Positions 23,317 through 31,794 of a stretch of DNA of 34,418 bases are shown here, in pieces (the first letter of the stretch is position 1; the number at the start of each line of letters is the position of its first letter). The position numbers and the translations under genes were made by a program. The notes below the pieces were generated by a model. That model had not been told where the DNA came from, searched no databases, and was given only the letters and a program-made list of their open reading frames with translations. The stretch covers positions 1 through 34,418 of the forward strand of contig SVKJ01000015.1 of the NCBI GenBank assembly GCA_015068525.1, given 5' to 3'. This DNA is from Oscillospiraceae bacterium. Its GTDB lineage: Bacteria; Bacillota; Clostridia; UMGS1840; HGM11507.

Positions 23317-24321
23317 CTAAATATTATACATATCCTTTAACTCAATACCGGAGTAATATTTTTTTAAAATCTGGTCGTAAGTATATCCGTTCTCTGCAGC
23401 ATAATTTGCGCCATATTGACTCATTCCCACACCGTGCCCATTGCCTGTTACATTAAAAGTTACTTTATCACCTACTACTATTTCAAAATTTGTTGACCTT
23501 AAGCCGAACAAAGTCCGTATCTCAGTTCCTTTAAACTCTTTGCCTGCTATAATAACTGTTTTCACGCTTCCCGATTCATTATATGTAATATTTCCTATCC
23601 AACTTTTTTTGTCATTTCCGAAAGTTGTATCATTATTAATACTTTTTATTTTTTGCTTAAATTCTTCTATACTTACTTCTTTAATTGATTTAAATCTTGG
23701 CGATTTATCTTCTCCTTCGCTTTCCACACTTCTTAAATAAGGCAAAGCGTTCTGCCATACATCTTCGGAATTTTCAGTTTTACCGCTGCTTGTTGAATGA
23801 AACACTGCAGAAATAGGCTCATTATTATAAGTAATTATTTGTCCTCTTGTTTCGCTTATTGCGCGTTTAATTTTATTTTTATATGTTTTATCCCATTCTA
23901 TCCCCCACTTTTTATCTGCTTCATCTTCTGTCATATATGCTTTACAATGGTTAAAATCAGTACACACAATTGCACCTTTGTGTTTTTCGTCCTTTACATC
24001 TTCCCTGTTTAAAATAAATGTACGTGCAGCAACTGCCTGCGCTTTTAATGCTTCCAGATTAAAAGACGGAGGCATCTCAGCAGGAAGAACTCCAACCAAA
24101 TATTCTTCAATATTTATCTTCTCAACTTTATCAAGAGTATGAAAGTAAACTGATATGATTTTTTCATTTTCTTCATTTCTATTCATAACTTTATCCTCAT
24201 TTTTAACATATACATTTTGCCCTGAAAACATTGAACTCAAGGCAATTATTAAAATCAAATTAAAAATCGGAATAAATAAATAAAAATATTTTTTTGCAAG
24301 ATTAATTTTTCTTTTTTTCAT
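23317..24321 (-). CDS. spoIID: SpoIID, stage II sporulation protein D
   Basis: 334 residues, usual length. An N-terminal membrane anchor (about 11-31) is followed by the SpoIID lytic transglycosylase domain: IEEYLVGVLPAEMPPSFN with catalytic-type E82, LEALKAQAVAARTFIL, the C-terminal FNVTGNGHGVGMSQYGANYAAE and ILKKYYSGIE. It cuts glycan strands during engulfment of the forespore. The ATG follows AAGGTGAG. It is divergent from the citrate synthase gene across 97 bases and followed 36 bases later by spoIIQ. A sigma-E promoter is expected but I could not place one with confidence. Confidence 0.95.
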   Translation of the reverse strand: MKKRKINLAKKYFYLFIPIFNLILIIALSSMFSGQNVYVKNEDKVMNRNEENEKIISVYFHTLDKVEKINIEEYLVGVLPAEMPPSFNLEALKAQAVAARTFILNREDVKDEKHKGAIVCTDFNHCKAYMTEDEADKKWGIEWDKTYKNKIKRAISETRGQIITYNNEPISAVFHSTSSGKTENSEDVWQNALPYLRSVESEGEDKSPRFKSIKEVSIEEFKQKIKSINNDTTFGNDKKSWIGNITYNESGSVKTVIIAGKEFKGTEIRTLFGLRSTNFEIVVGDKVTFNVTGNGHGVGMSQYGANYAAENGYTYDQILKKYYSGIELKDMYNI

Positions 24322-24348
24322 TTTTTCTCACCTTTTTTCTAAAAAAAA

Positions 24349-24377
24349 TTGACATATTGCACTGATTGTAGTATTAT
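24349..24377 (+). promoter_or_regulatory. Promoter of the citrate synthase gene
   Basis: TTGACA (24349-24354), 17 bases, TATTAT (24372-24377), about 40 bases before the start codon. Confidence 0.7.
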
Positions 24378-24418
24378 TATATCTATATATATATTATGAA
24401 AGGACAAGAAAAATACTT

Positions 24419-25783
24419 ATGGATTTTAAAAACAAAGAAACCACATCAAATTATTTAAGTGAATTATCATCTATATCTACAATTCAGGATAAAATTCCTC
24501 AGGAAAAGTATATACAATATAATGTAAAAAGAGGTTTAAGAAACTCCAACGGAACAGGTGTTTTAGTTGGTCTTACCTCAATTGGTGACGTTACCGGATA
24601 TATTATGGAAGAAAACGAAAAAATTGCAATTCCAGGAAAACTTCACTACAGAGGAATTGACTTAAATGACATAGTTTCTGATATACAATCTGACAACAGA
24701 CATGGTTTTGAAGAAGTAATTTTCCTTCTTCTTTTCGGTGTTCTTCCAAACAAAGAACAATTAAAAGATTTCAAGGAACTAATTGCAACTTTAAGTCCTC
24801 TGCCCGAAGGATTTACGGAAGACACTATTTTAAAAACACCTTGCGAAAATATTATGATAAAATTATCAAGAAGTGTTCTTGCTCTATATTCGTATGACGA
24901 GGATGCAGAAGATAATTCTGTTGTTAATGTTTTAAAACAGTCTATCGGTCTTATTGCTAAATTCCCTATCCTTGCTGCTTACGGATACCAGGCTAAAGCA
25001 CATTATTTTGATAAGAAAAGTTTATATATACATACACCAAAGCCTGAATACAGCGCTGCTGAAAACTTTTTGCATCTTGTAAGACCTGATAATAAATTCA
25101 CTAAACTTGAAGCAGATATTTTAGATTTAATGCTTATATTACACGCAGAGCACGGCGGAGGTAACAACTCAACTTTTACAACACATGTTGTATCCTCTAC
25201 AGGTACTGATATATATTCAGCTATTGCTGCAGCTATCGGTTCATTAAAAGGTTCTAAACATGGTGGTGCAAATTTAAAAGTTACATCTATGGCAAAAGAT
25301 TTAATGAAAAACGTTAAAAACTGGGAAGATGACGAAAAAATAGAAGATTATCTGATAAAAATACTTAAAAAAGAGGCGTTTGATAAGTCAGGTCTGATTT
25401 ACGGTTTAGGGCATGCTGTTTACACCATATCAGATCCACGTGCAGTTTTACTTAAACAAAAAGCTTTGGAACTCGCCAAAGAAAAAGGAGAAATAAAAAA
25501 ATTCAAAGTATACGAAGCAATCGAAAGATTAGGTCCTAAAGCATTTAAAAAGGTTAAAGGTGCTGATAAAGAAATATGTGCAAATGTTGACTTGTACTCA
25601 GGGTTTGTATACGAACTTTTAGGTATTCCTACAGAACTTTGTACTCCTCTTTTTGCCGTTTCAAGAATTGTGGGATGGTGTGCTCATATTTTGGAAGAAC
25701 ATATTACAGGCGGAAGAATTATTCGTCCTGCATATAAAAACGTAAGCAAGAGAATACCATATACTAAACTAACTGACAGATAG
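24419..25783 (+). CDS. gltA: Citrate/2-methylcitrate synthase
   Basis: 454 residues, the longer clostridial form with an N-terminal extension (about 1-45). It condenses acetyl-CoA with oxaloacetate, the entry to glutamate synthesis in anaerobes with a partial TCA cycle. Active-site residues are present: H245 in HAEHGGGNNST, H281 in KHGGAN and D391 in NVDLYSG, with GHAVYTISDPRA between. The ribosome site AAAGGA is about 14 bases from the ATG, further than usual; no better in-frame start is seen. A hairpin follows the stop. Confidence 0.93.
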   Translation: MDFKNKETTSNYLSELSSISTIQDKIPQEKYIQYNVKRGLRNSNGTGVLVGLTSIGDVTGYIMEENEKIAIPGKLHYRGIDLNDIVSDIQSDNRHGFEEVIFLLLFGVLPNKEQLKDFKELIATLSPLPEGFTEDTILKTPCENIMIKLSRSVLALYSYDEDAEDNSVVNVLKQSIGLIAKFPILAAYGYQAKAHYFDKKSLYIHTPKPEYSAAENFLHLVRPDNKFTKLEADILDLMLILHAEHGGGNNSTFTTHVVSSTGTDIYSAIAAAIGSLKGSKHGGANLKVTSMAKDLMKNVKNWEDDEKIEDYLIKILKKEAFDKSGLIYGLGHAVYTISDPRAVLLKQKALELAKEKGEIKKFKVYEAIERLGPKAFKKVKGADKEICANVDLYSGFVYELLGIPTELCTPLFAVSRIVGWCAHILEEHITGGRIIRPAYKNVSKRIPYTKLTDR

Positions 25784-25802
25784 TATATAGAATATTATTA
25801 TC

Positions 25803-25831
25803 GGGCGGATGAAGGCATCCGCCCCTACAAT
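25803..25831 (+). repeat. Hairpin with conserved flank, probable terminator after citrate synthase
   Basis: GGGCGGATG / CATCCGCCC (9 bp) around AAGG, followed by CTACAATTTTTAT. The flank CGCCCCTACAAT (25820-25831) recurs in the opposite orientation at 29913-29924, so it is probably a dispersed repeat that also acts as a terminator. Confidence 0.65.
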
Positions 25832-25865
25832 TTTTATAAATATATGAATTTTTAAGGGAAAAAAT

Positions 25866-27743
25866 ATGATACTTGAAGTTAAAGATTTACTAAAAACCTT
25901 CTCAGGAGAGGTTATTTTAGAAAACATCAATTTTAAAATCGAAGATAATGACAGGATTGGCTTAATCGGTGCAAATGGTTGTGGTAAGTCAACCCTTCTT
26001 AATATGCTTACCGAAAATCTTTCCTATGATGAAGGCGAGATAATATATCATAATAAAGAAATAGGTTATCTTAAGCAAAATCCTGAATTTGAAACGGATA
26101 AAACTATTATTGATGAGGTACGTTCAGTATTTTGCGATCTTTTAAGTATCGAAAAAGAACTTAAAGAAATATATAATACAATTTCTGTTACTAAAGATGA
26201 AAAAGAACTTAACGAAATAAACAAAAAATATGCTAAACTTCAAACTTACTTTGAAGCAAAAGACGGATACAATATTGAAGTTAAAATAAACACCGTATTA
26301 AATGGAATGGGGTTTTCCGATAAAGATTATAATATGAGAGTAAACAATCTGTCCGGCGGAGAAAAAACAAGACTTGCTTTATGCAAATTGTTACTTAAAG
26401 AGCCTGCTCTTTTAATACTCGATGAGCCTACTAATCACCTTGATTTTAAAACGTTAAAATGGCTTGAAGATTATCTTTTAACATATAAAGGCGCAATTCT
26501 TATGGTATCCCATGACAGATACTTTTTAGACAAAACTGTAACAAGTATTTTTGAAATTTACAAAGGCAATTTAAAAAGGTATCAGGGAAATTATACACAG
26601 TTTGCACAAATAAAAAAGAATATGATTTCTTTTTTACAAAAAGAATATGAAAAGCAGCAAAATGAAATCGAATCATTAAAAGATTATATTGCTAAAAACA
26701 AAGTAAGAGCATCAACTGCAAAAAGTGCAAAAAGCAGAGAAAAAGCACTTGAACGTTTAGAATTAATTGAAAATCCAAAAGAATATTTGAAAACAATTTC
26801 TCTTAACTTTGAGTTTGATTATGAACCGTCATTCGAACTCTTAGAGGTTGAAAATTTATCCGTAAATATTGAAAGCACTCCCCTTTTTAACAATACTGAT
26901 TTTAGTGTTAAAAGAGGCGAAAAAATTGCAATTGTCGGAGCAAACGGCATTGGTAAAACAACCTTTTTAAAAGCATTGATGAACAAAGCAGAATACAGTG
27001 GGAAAATCAAATGGGGAAAAAATTTAAGAATTTCTTATTTCGAACAGGAAAACCATTCCCTCAACTTAAATAACACACTTCTTAAGGAAATTATGGATAA
27101 AACAGATATTGCAACCGAACTGGAAGCAAGAAACGTTTTAGGAAGTCTTCTTTTGAGTGGAGAAGATGTTTTTAAGCAGGTTAAGATGCTAAGCGGAGGA
27201 GAAAAAGCAAAACTTAAATTTGCTATTATGAAGATTAAAAAAGGCAATATTCTTATAATGGACGAGCCTACAAACCATTTGGACCTATCCTCTAAAGAAG
27301 TGCTTGACGAAAGTTTAAATGACTATAACGGCACAATTATTATGGTTTCACATGACAGATATTTACTTAATAAAATTCCTACAAAAATAGCAGAACTTTC
27401 CAAAGACGGTTTTACCATTTACGAAGGAAATTACGATTATTATTTAGAAAATAAAATCGAAGTCGCAAAAGAACCTGTTATAAAAAAAGAAACAAAAGAA
27501 AAAGAAAGTTACTATCGTTCAAAAAAAGACCGTGCCGAAGAAGTCCGAATTTCAAACCTTATAAAGAAAACAGAAAAAGAAATTGAAGAATTGGAAGAAC
27601 AGATAACCACTCTTACAAAAGAAATCTCAGACGAAAACATTTCGTCAGATTATGAACTTTTAAGTAAAAAATGCGAAGAACTTGACAAAACAAAAGAATT
27701 ACTTAACGAAAAATATAATTTCTGGGAAGAACTCAATATGTAA
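25866..27743 (+). CDS. ABC-F family ATPase
   Basis: 625 residues with two ATP-binding cassettes and no membrane segments. Cassette 1: Walker A GANGCGKS (35-42), LSGGE (162-166), Walker B LLILDE (182-187). A charged linker lies at about 250-305. Cassette 2: Walker A GANGIGKT (358-365), LSGGE (442-446), Walker B ILIMDE (to 467). A C-terminal coiled coil (about 545-622) follows. ABC-F proteins bind the ribosome; this layout resembles YfmR/Uup-type housekeeping members more than known antibiotic-protection factors, but the linker alone does not settle that. The ATG follows AAGGGA. Confidence 0.9.
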   Translation: MILEVKDLLKTFSGEVILENINFKIEDNDRIGLIGANGCGKSTLLNMLTENLSYDEGEIIYHNKEIGYLKQNPEFETDKTIIDEVRSVFCDLLSIEKELKEIYNTISVTKDEKELNEINKKYAKLQTYFEAKDGYNIEVKINTVLNGMGFSDKDYNMRVNNLSGGEKTRLALCKLLLKEPALLILDEPTNHLDFKTLKWLEDYLLTYKGAILMVSHDRYFLDKTVTSIFEIYKGNLKRYQGNYTQFAQIKKNMISFLQKEYEKQQNEIESLKDYIAKNKVRASTAKSAKSREKALERLELIENPKEYLKTISLNFEFDYEPSFELLEVENLSVNIESTPLFNNTDFSVKRGEKIAIVGANGIGKTTFLKALMNKAEYSGKIKWGKNLRISYFEQENHSLNLNNTLLKEIMDKTDIATELEARNVLGSLLLSGEDVFKQVKMLSGGEKAKLKFAIMKIKKGNILIMDEPTNHLDLSSKEVLDESLNDYNGTIIMVSHDRYLLNKIPTKIAELSKDGFTIYEGNYDYYLENKIEVAKEPVIKKETKEKESYYRSKKDRAEEVRISNLIKKTEKEIEELEEQITTLTKEISDENISSDYELLSKKCEELDKTKELLNEKYNFWEELNM

Positions 27744-27760
27744 ACTTTGTGTTAAAATTA

Positions 27761-27789
27761 TTGACTTTATCTCTTATAAATGAGATAAT
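27761..27789 (+). promoter_or_regulatory. Promoter of the DUF1385-prmC unit
   Basis: TTGACT (27761-27766), 17 bases, GATAAT (27784-27789), with a leader of about 50 bases before the start codon. Confidence 0.6.
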
Positions 27790-27843
27790 ATATTAGTTGA
27801 TAAAAAGTTATAAAAGTCAGCACATCATTACGGAGGTGTTAAA

Positions 27844-28791
27844 ATGAGCAAAGAATTCAAAGCAACAAGCGTTGGGGGTCAGGCAGTTATTGAAGGCGTT
27901 ATGATGCGAGGCAATAAAGAAATTGCAACTGCTGTAAGATGCCCTGATGGTCACATAGAAATTGAAAAAAAACCACTCAATTTACTTAGCATAAAATGGA
28001 AAATAAACAAAATACCAATCTTAAGAGGAGTTTTCTCCTTTTTTGAATCAATGTATACAGGTGTTTCCTGCCTGATGTTTTCAGCAAAGTTTTTTGAAGA
28101 TGAGGAAGATTCCCCTGAAAAAATGTCTAAGTTTGAAAAATGGTTACAGGATAAATTCGGAGATAAACTGCTTACAATTGTAATGTATATTTCCGTATTG
28201 TTTTCACTGATAATCGGAATCGGATTATTTATGCTGCTACCTAATTTTTTAGCGGGTCTTATAAAAATTCCTTTTCCTGATATAAGCGTTGTTCTTTTAA
28301 ACATCGTTGAAAGCATTGTTAAAATGTCAATATTCTTATTATATCTTTATTTGGTTTCTCAAATGGAAGATATAAAAAGAGTATTTATGTACCATGGTGC
28401 AGAACATAAATCTATATTCTGCTATGAACACGGAGATGAACTAACTGTTGAAAATGTAAAAAAATATTCCAGATTTCATCCGAGATGTGGAACAAATTTA
28501 CTCGTAATAGTTATGATAGTGAGTATTTTGGTTTTTTCCTGTATCTCATGGGGTTCATTAAAGTATAGAATTTTCTACAGGTTATTATTACTTCCTGTTG
28601 TTGCCGGAGCATCTTATGAACTTATTAAAATTGCAGGAAAATATGATAATGCTTTTACTAAAATAATATCAAAACCCGGAGTTTTGCTTCAGCATCTAAC
28701 AACAAAAGAGCCTGATGACAGTCAGATTGAAGTTGCACTTACTGCATTAAAAGCTGTTATCTCAGAAAACAGAGATGAAGACAAATGGTAA
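27844..28791 (+). CDS. DUF1385 membrane protein (YqhQ-like)
   Basis: 315 residues. The N-terminus GGQAVIEGVMMRGNKEIATAVR is the family signature, followed by hydrophobic helices near 118-138, 150-172 and two in 210-255, and the conserved loop YHGAEHKSIFCYEHG...YSRFHPRCGTNLL, whose histidines and cysteines suggest a metal site. The function is unknown; a YqhQ-prmC neighbourhood recurs in Clostridia. The ATG follows GGAGGTG, and the last seven bases overlap prmC. Confidence 0.9.
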   Translation: MSKEFKATSVGGQAVIEGVMMRGNKEIATAVRCPDGHIEIEKKPLNLLSIKWKINKIPILRGVFSFFESMYTGVSCLMFSAKFFEDEEDSPEKMSKFEKWLQDKFGDKLLTIVMYISVLFSLIIGIGLFMLLPNFLAGLIKIPFPDISVVLLNIVESIVKMSIFLLYLYLVSQMEDIKRVFMYHGAEHKSIFCYEHGDELTVENVKKYSRFHPRCGTNLLVIVMIVSILVFSCISWGSLKYRIFYRLLLLPVVAGASYELIKIAGKYDNAFTKIISKPGVLLQHLTTKEPDDSQIEVALTALKAVISENRDEDKW

Positions 28792-29636
28792 AAACAGTTT
28801 ATGATGCCCTGTTATACGGGACAAATACTCTTAAAAAAAATAATATCGAAAGTTATTTGATTGATGCAAAGGTTATGCTTTGCCATTTATTAAACTGTGA
28901 CAAAAATTATCTTTTAGTTCATAAAAATGACGAGATTTCTTCTGATTTGTTTTCAAAATATAAAGAATTTATAAATAAAAGAGCAGATAATATGCCTGTT
29001 AAATATATAACAGGCATTTGTGAATTTTATTCCCTTGATTTTTACGTTAATAAAAATGTCCTTATTCCAAGACCTGATACTGAAATTATTATAGACTGTG
29101 CAATCAAGGAATTTAAAAAAGACGAAGGATTAAAAATACTTGATTTATGTACAGGTTCAGGGTGTATAGGTATTTCCCTTGCCACCAGTTTTAAAAACAG
29201 TAATGTTACCATGGTTGATATTTCAGACGGTGCAATAGAGGTTGCAAAAAAGAATATTAGAAAACATAATTTGGAAAATAGAGTAAAAGTAATAAAAAAA
29301 GATATTCTTACAGATACTATAGATGAAAAATATGATTTAATTGTATCAAACCCGCCTTACATTAGCGAAAAGGATTATGAAATTTTACAAAAAGATGTAA
29401 AGGAATATGAGCCTGAGATAGCATTAATATCCCCTCAGGATGAATATAAATTCTATAAAAGAATAATTGATGTGTATTCTTTAAGTTTAAAAGAAAATGG
29501 AATAATTTTACTTGAAATGGGATATAATCAATGGGAATATTTATATAATTACGCAGATAAATCAAATAATTTTTGTAAAATTCAAATCGAAAAAGATTTA
29601 TCTCAAATTAACAGAGTTTTAATTTTAAAAAAATAA
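28785..29636 (+). CDS. prmC: Release factor glutamine methyltransferase PrmC
   Basis: 283 residues. A helical N-terminal domain is followed by a SAM-binding fold with LDLCTGSGCIGISLA (glycine loop 124-129) and the catalytic NPPY (189-192). It methylates the glutamine of the GGQ motif of peptide release factors. It overlaps the DUF1385 gene by 7 bases. In most Clostridia prfA lies beside prmC; here it does not, and rubredoxin follows after 20 bases. Confidence 0.95.
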   Translation: MVKTVYDALLYGTNTLKKNNIESYLIDAKVMLCHLLNCDKNYLLVHKNDEISSDLFSKYKEFINKRADNMPVKYITGICEFYSLDFYVNKNVLIPRPDTEIIIDCAIKEFKKDEGLKILDLCTGSGCIGISLATSFKNSNVTMVDISDGAIEVAKKNIRKHNLENRVKVIKKDILTDTIDEKYDLIVSNPPYISEKDYEILQKDVKEYEPEIALISPQDEYKFYKRIIDVYSLSLKENGIILLEMGYNQWEYLYNYADKSNNFCKIQIEKDLSQINRVLILKK

Positions 29637-29656
29637 CTATAAAAGGAGAAATTACT

Positions 29657-29815
29657 ATGAAGTATGTATGTAATGTATGCGGTTACGTATACGACGAAGA
29701 AGTTGGAGAACCTGATGCTAATATAGCAGCCGGTACAAAATGGGAAGATGTGCCAGAAGATTTTACCTGCCCTCTTTGCGGTGTTGGTAAGGAAGATTTT
29801 TCAAAAGCAGAATAA
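29657..29815 (+). CDS. Rubredoxin
   Basis: 52 residues, the classic length. Iron ligands are C5 and C8 in YVCNVCGY and C38 and C41 in FTCPLCGV, with the conserved aromatic and proline positions (YDEEVGEPD, WEDVPEDF). It carries single electrons from NAD(P)H-dependent reductases to acceptors such as the flavodiiron protein encoded next. GGAG lies upstream of the ATG. It is probably read from the prmC unit. Confidence 0.97.
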   Translation: MKYVCNVCGYVYDEEVGEPDANIAAGTKWEDVPEDFTCPLCGVGKEDFSKAE

Positions 29816-29863
29816 TTTCTAAAATCAATTAGAAATGAGCATTTAGGAATTAGGAATGAAGCT

Positions 29864-29884
29864 ATAAATTGCATTGCAATTTAT
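29864..29884. repeat. 21-base palindrome between rubredoxin and FprA genes
   Basis: ATAAATTGCA and TGCAATTTAT are exact reverse complements around one T. The flanking text (TTAGGAATTAGGAATGA upstream) has a repeat character, so this 167-base gap looks like a landing place of small repeats. Confidence 0.5.
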
Positions 29885-29911
29885 GAAATTAATGGGAAGT
29901 CTTTGATTTCA

Positions 29912-29949
29912 AATTGTAGGGGCGCATTCATGAATGCGCCTTACAAATT
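29912..29949. repeat. Palindromic repeat sharing a 12-base flank with 25820-25831
   Basis: A perfect 20-base palindrome (29921-29940, arms GGCGCATTCA / TGAATGCGCC) is extended by AATTGTAGG and TTACAAATT to an imperfect stem of about 18 bp. ATTGTAGGGGCG (29913-29924) is the exact reverse complement of 25820-25831, while the loops differ. This points to a family of mobile or replicated hairpins. Confidence 0.55.
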
Positions 29950-29982
29950 CCCAGCGATAAATATTCCAAAGGAGAAAGAAAA

Positions 29983-31143
29983 ATGAAAATTACAGATAAC
30001 ATTTATTACATAGGAATAAATGATAAAAATATAGATTTATTTGAAGGACAATACAAAGTAAAAAACGGAATGGCGTATAATTCCTATGTTATTATAGATG
30101 AAAAAATTGCCGTTTTCGATACAGTTGAAAAATCATTCGGTAAGGAATGGCTTTTAAATTTAGATAAAGTTTTAGACGGAAAAACTCCCGACTATCTTAT
30201 CATTCAGCACATGGAACCTGACCATTCTGCCAATATAGATAAATTTATGGAAAAGTATTCTTCTGCTACAATTGTATCAGGCTCAAAATCATTCCCTATG
30301 ATAAAACAATTTTTTGGAACAGATTATAACGATAGAATGTTAATAGTAAACGAAGGCGACACTCTGGAACTCGGAAACCATACACTTAACTTTATTAATG
30401 CACCTATGGTACACTGGCCTGAAGTTATTATGACTTATGAATCTTATACAAAAACATTATTTTCTGCTGACGGTTTCGGTAAATTCGGAACAATTGACAC
30501 AGATGAAGAATGGTTAGATGAAGCAAGGCGCTATTATATTGGCATTGTGGGAAAATTTGGTACTCAGGTGCAAAATGTACTTAAGAAAGCATCAACTCTT
30601 CAAATAGAGAGAATTTGCGCCTTACACGGACCTGTTCTTTCTGATAATCTTTCTTATTATATAGATAAATATGATAAATGGTCTTCCTATACTCCTGAAG
30701 AAGACGGAGTTTTAATAGCATATAGTTCAGTATATGGAAACACTGAAGATGCAGTTAATATTTTAAAAAGCGAACTTGATAAGTTGAATTATAAAAATAT
30801 ATCAGTTTTAAATCTTACAAGATGTGATATGCACGAAGCTGTTGCACTTGCATTTAAATATTCCAAACTCATTCTTGCAACAACAACATACAACACAGGA
30901 ATTTTCCCTTGTATGAGAGAATTTATAAATCATTTAACCGAAAGAAACTTTAAAGCAAGAAAAGTAGGTATTATTGAAAACGGCTCCTGGGCGCCAATGT
31001 GCGAAAAAATAATTAAGAAATCATTTGAAAATTCAAATGGAATTGAATATTTTGAAAAAACTATAAGTATTAAATCTAAAGTATCTGATAACAATATTGA
31101 AGATATTAAATCACTTGCTAAAGAGATTGTATCCAATTTATAA
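29983..31143 (+). CDS. fprA: FprA-type flavodiiron protein, oxygen/NO reductase
   Basis: 386 residues. The metallo-beta-lactamase-like half has the diiron ligands H76, E78, D80 and H81 in QHMEPDHS, H144 in MVHWPE, D163 in SADGFG and H215 in LHGPV. The flavodoxin half starts near 237 with VLIAYSSVYGNTEDAV, the FMN phosphate loop. In Clostridia FprA reduces oxygen to water with electrons from rubredoxin, and some reduce NO. The nearby rubredoxin gene supports this. GGAG precedes the ATG, and a bidirectional terminator follows. Confidence 0.95.
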   Translation: MKITDNIYYIGINDKNIDLFEGQYKVKNGMAYNSYVIIDEKIAVFDTVEKSFGKEWLLNLDKVLDGKTPDYLIIQHMEPDHSANIDKFMEKYSSATIVSGSKSFPMIKQFFGTDYNDRMLIVNEGDTLELGNHTLNFINAPMVHWPEVIMTYESYTKTLFSADGFGKFGTIDTDEEWLDEARRYYIGIVGKFGTQVQNVLKKASTLQIERICALHGPVLSDNLSYYIDKYDKWSSYTPEEDGVLIAYSSVYGNTEDAVNILKSELDKLNYKNISVLNLTRCDMHEAVALAFKYSKLILATTTYNTGIFPCMREFINHLTERNFKARKVGIIENGSWAPMCEKIIKKSFENSNGIEYFEKTISIKSKVSDNNIEDIKSLAKEIVSNL

Positions 31144-31163
31144 AGCTACTACTAATTATCTTA

Positions 31164-31196
31164 AAAAGAGGTAAGTTTAAAACTTACCTCTTTTAT
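31164..31196. terminator. Bidirectional terminator between fprA and the ECF gene
   Basis: A 14-bp stem (31164-31177 with 31181-31194, arms beginning AAAAGAGGTAAGTT) around TAA. It ends in TTTT on the plus strand and has U-rich sequence on the other. The stem reaches into the last codons of the convergent ECF gene. Confidence 0.8.
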
Positions 31197-31668
31197 TAAA
31201 CATTTTATAAAATATCATACCGACTATAAGGCTTACGCTTCCCTGAATCAGATTAATCGGTGTATTTATAAGTGATGGTATAAATCCATAAAGGAAACTT
31301 TCGAAAATAAGATATCCTGATACCATAAAAAATTCCGAAACAATTCCCCCTAAAAGGAATGGAAGAATATTATTATTTTTCAAAGACAAACGCTTATATA
31401 AAGAATAAAATATCAAAGCCATAAGACCTTTAATCAAAAATGTTACAGGTGCATATATGGTATATCCCAATACGATGTCAGAAAGAAATGATCCTATCGA
31501 AGCTGCTAAAAATGAGTATGAAGGCGGAAGAATCCATGCCGAAATCAATATAACTGCATCACCTAAGTTTATGTAACCTTTTGGAACAGGAATTTTTATA
31601 AGTGCAGTTACAACAAATATAACCGCAGCAAACATTGATGCTCTCACAATTTTTCTCGTTTTATTCAT
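31177..31668 (-). CDS. ECF transporter S component, substrate unknown
   Basis: 163 residues with five to six membrane helices. The text ASMFAAVIFVVTALIKIPVPKGYINLGDAVILISAWILPP, then a small-residue helix (SFLAASIGSFLSDI) and FLIKGLMALIFYSLYKR fit substrate-binding S components of vitamin ECF transporters (the family once called DUF1393). The shared ATPases and T component are not encoded here, so it should use a common module elsewhere. No riboswitch is seen in the 126-base upstream gap, so the substrate cannot be assigned. The ATG follows AAAAGGAG. Confidence 0.85.
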   Translation of the reverse strand: MNKTRKIVRASMFAAVIFVVTALIKIPVPKGYINLGDAVILISAWILPPSYSFLAASIGSFLSDIVLGYTIYAPVTFLIKGLMALIFYSLYKRLSLKNNNILPFLLGGIVSEFFMVSGYLIFESFLYGFIPSLINTPINLIQGSVSLIVGMIFYKMFNKRGKF

Positions 31669-31691
31669 ATATTTACATCTCCTTTTTTATT

Positions 31692-31720
31692 ATTCTATCA
31701 CACAATAAAAAATATGTAAA
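31692..31720 (-). promoter_or_regulatory. Promoter of the ECF S-component gene
   Basis: On the minus strand TTTACA (31720-31715), 17 bases, TAGAAT (31697-31692). Confidence 0.5.
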
Positions 31721-31729
31721 TAAATTTGT

Positions 31730-31758
31730 TTGACTTATATTTACTTTTTATGTATAAT
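31730..31758 (+). promoter_or_regulatory. Promoter of the AraC-type regulator gene
   Basis: TTGACT (31730-31735), 17 bases, TATAAT (31753-31758), near consensus. It lies back to back with the ECF promoter, 9 bases apart. Confidence 0.7.
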
Positions 31759-31794
31759 GTATATTAAAACAACCGTTCTACAAGGAAGTGTAAA

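Noticed and set aside
24322..24418. Sigma-E promoter for spoIID
   Set aside because: Expected from biology, and AT-rich partial matches exist, but none is good enough in both elements.
27951..28316. Minus-strand 121-codon frame
   Set aside because: Antisense to the DUF1385 gene, no supporting signals.
31669..31794. Vitamin riboswitch ahead of the ECF S component
   Set aside because: The gap is filled by two back-to-back promoters and has no conserved riboswitch core that I recognise.
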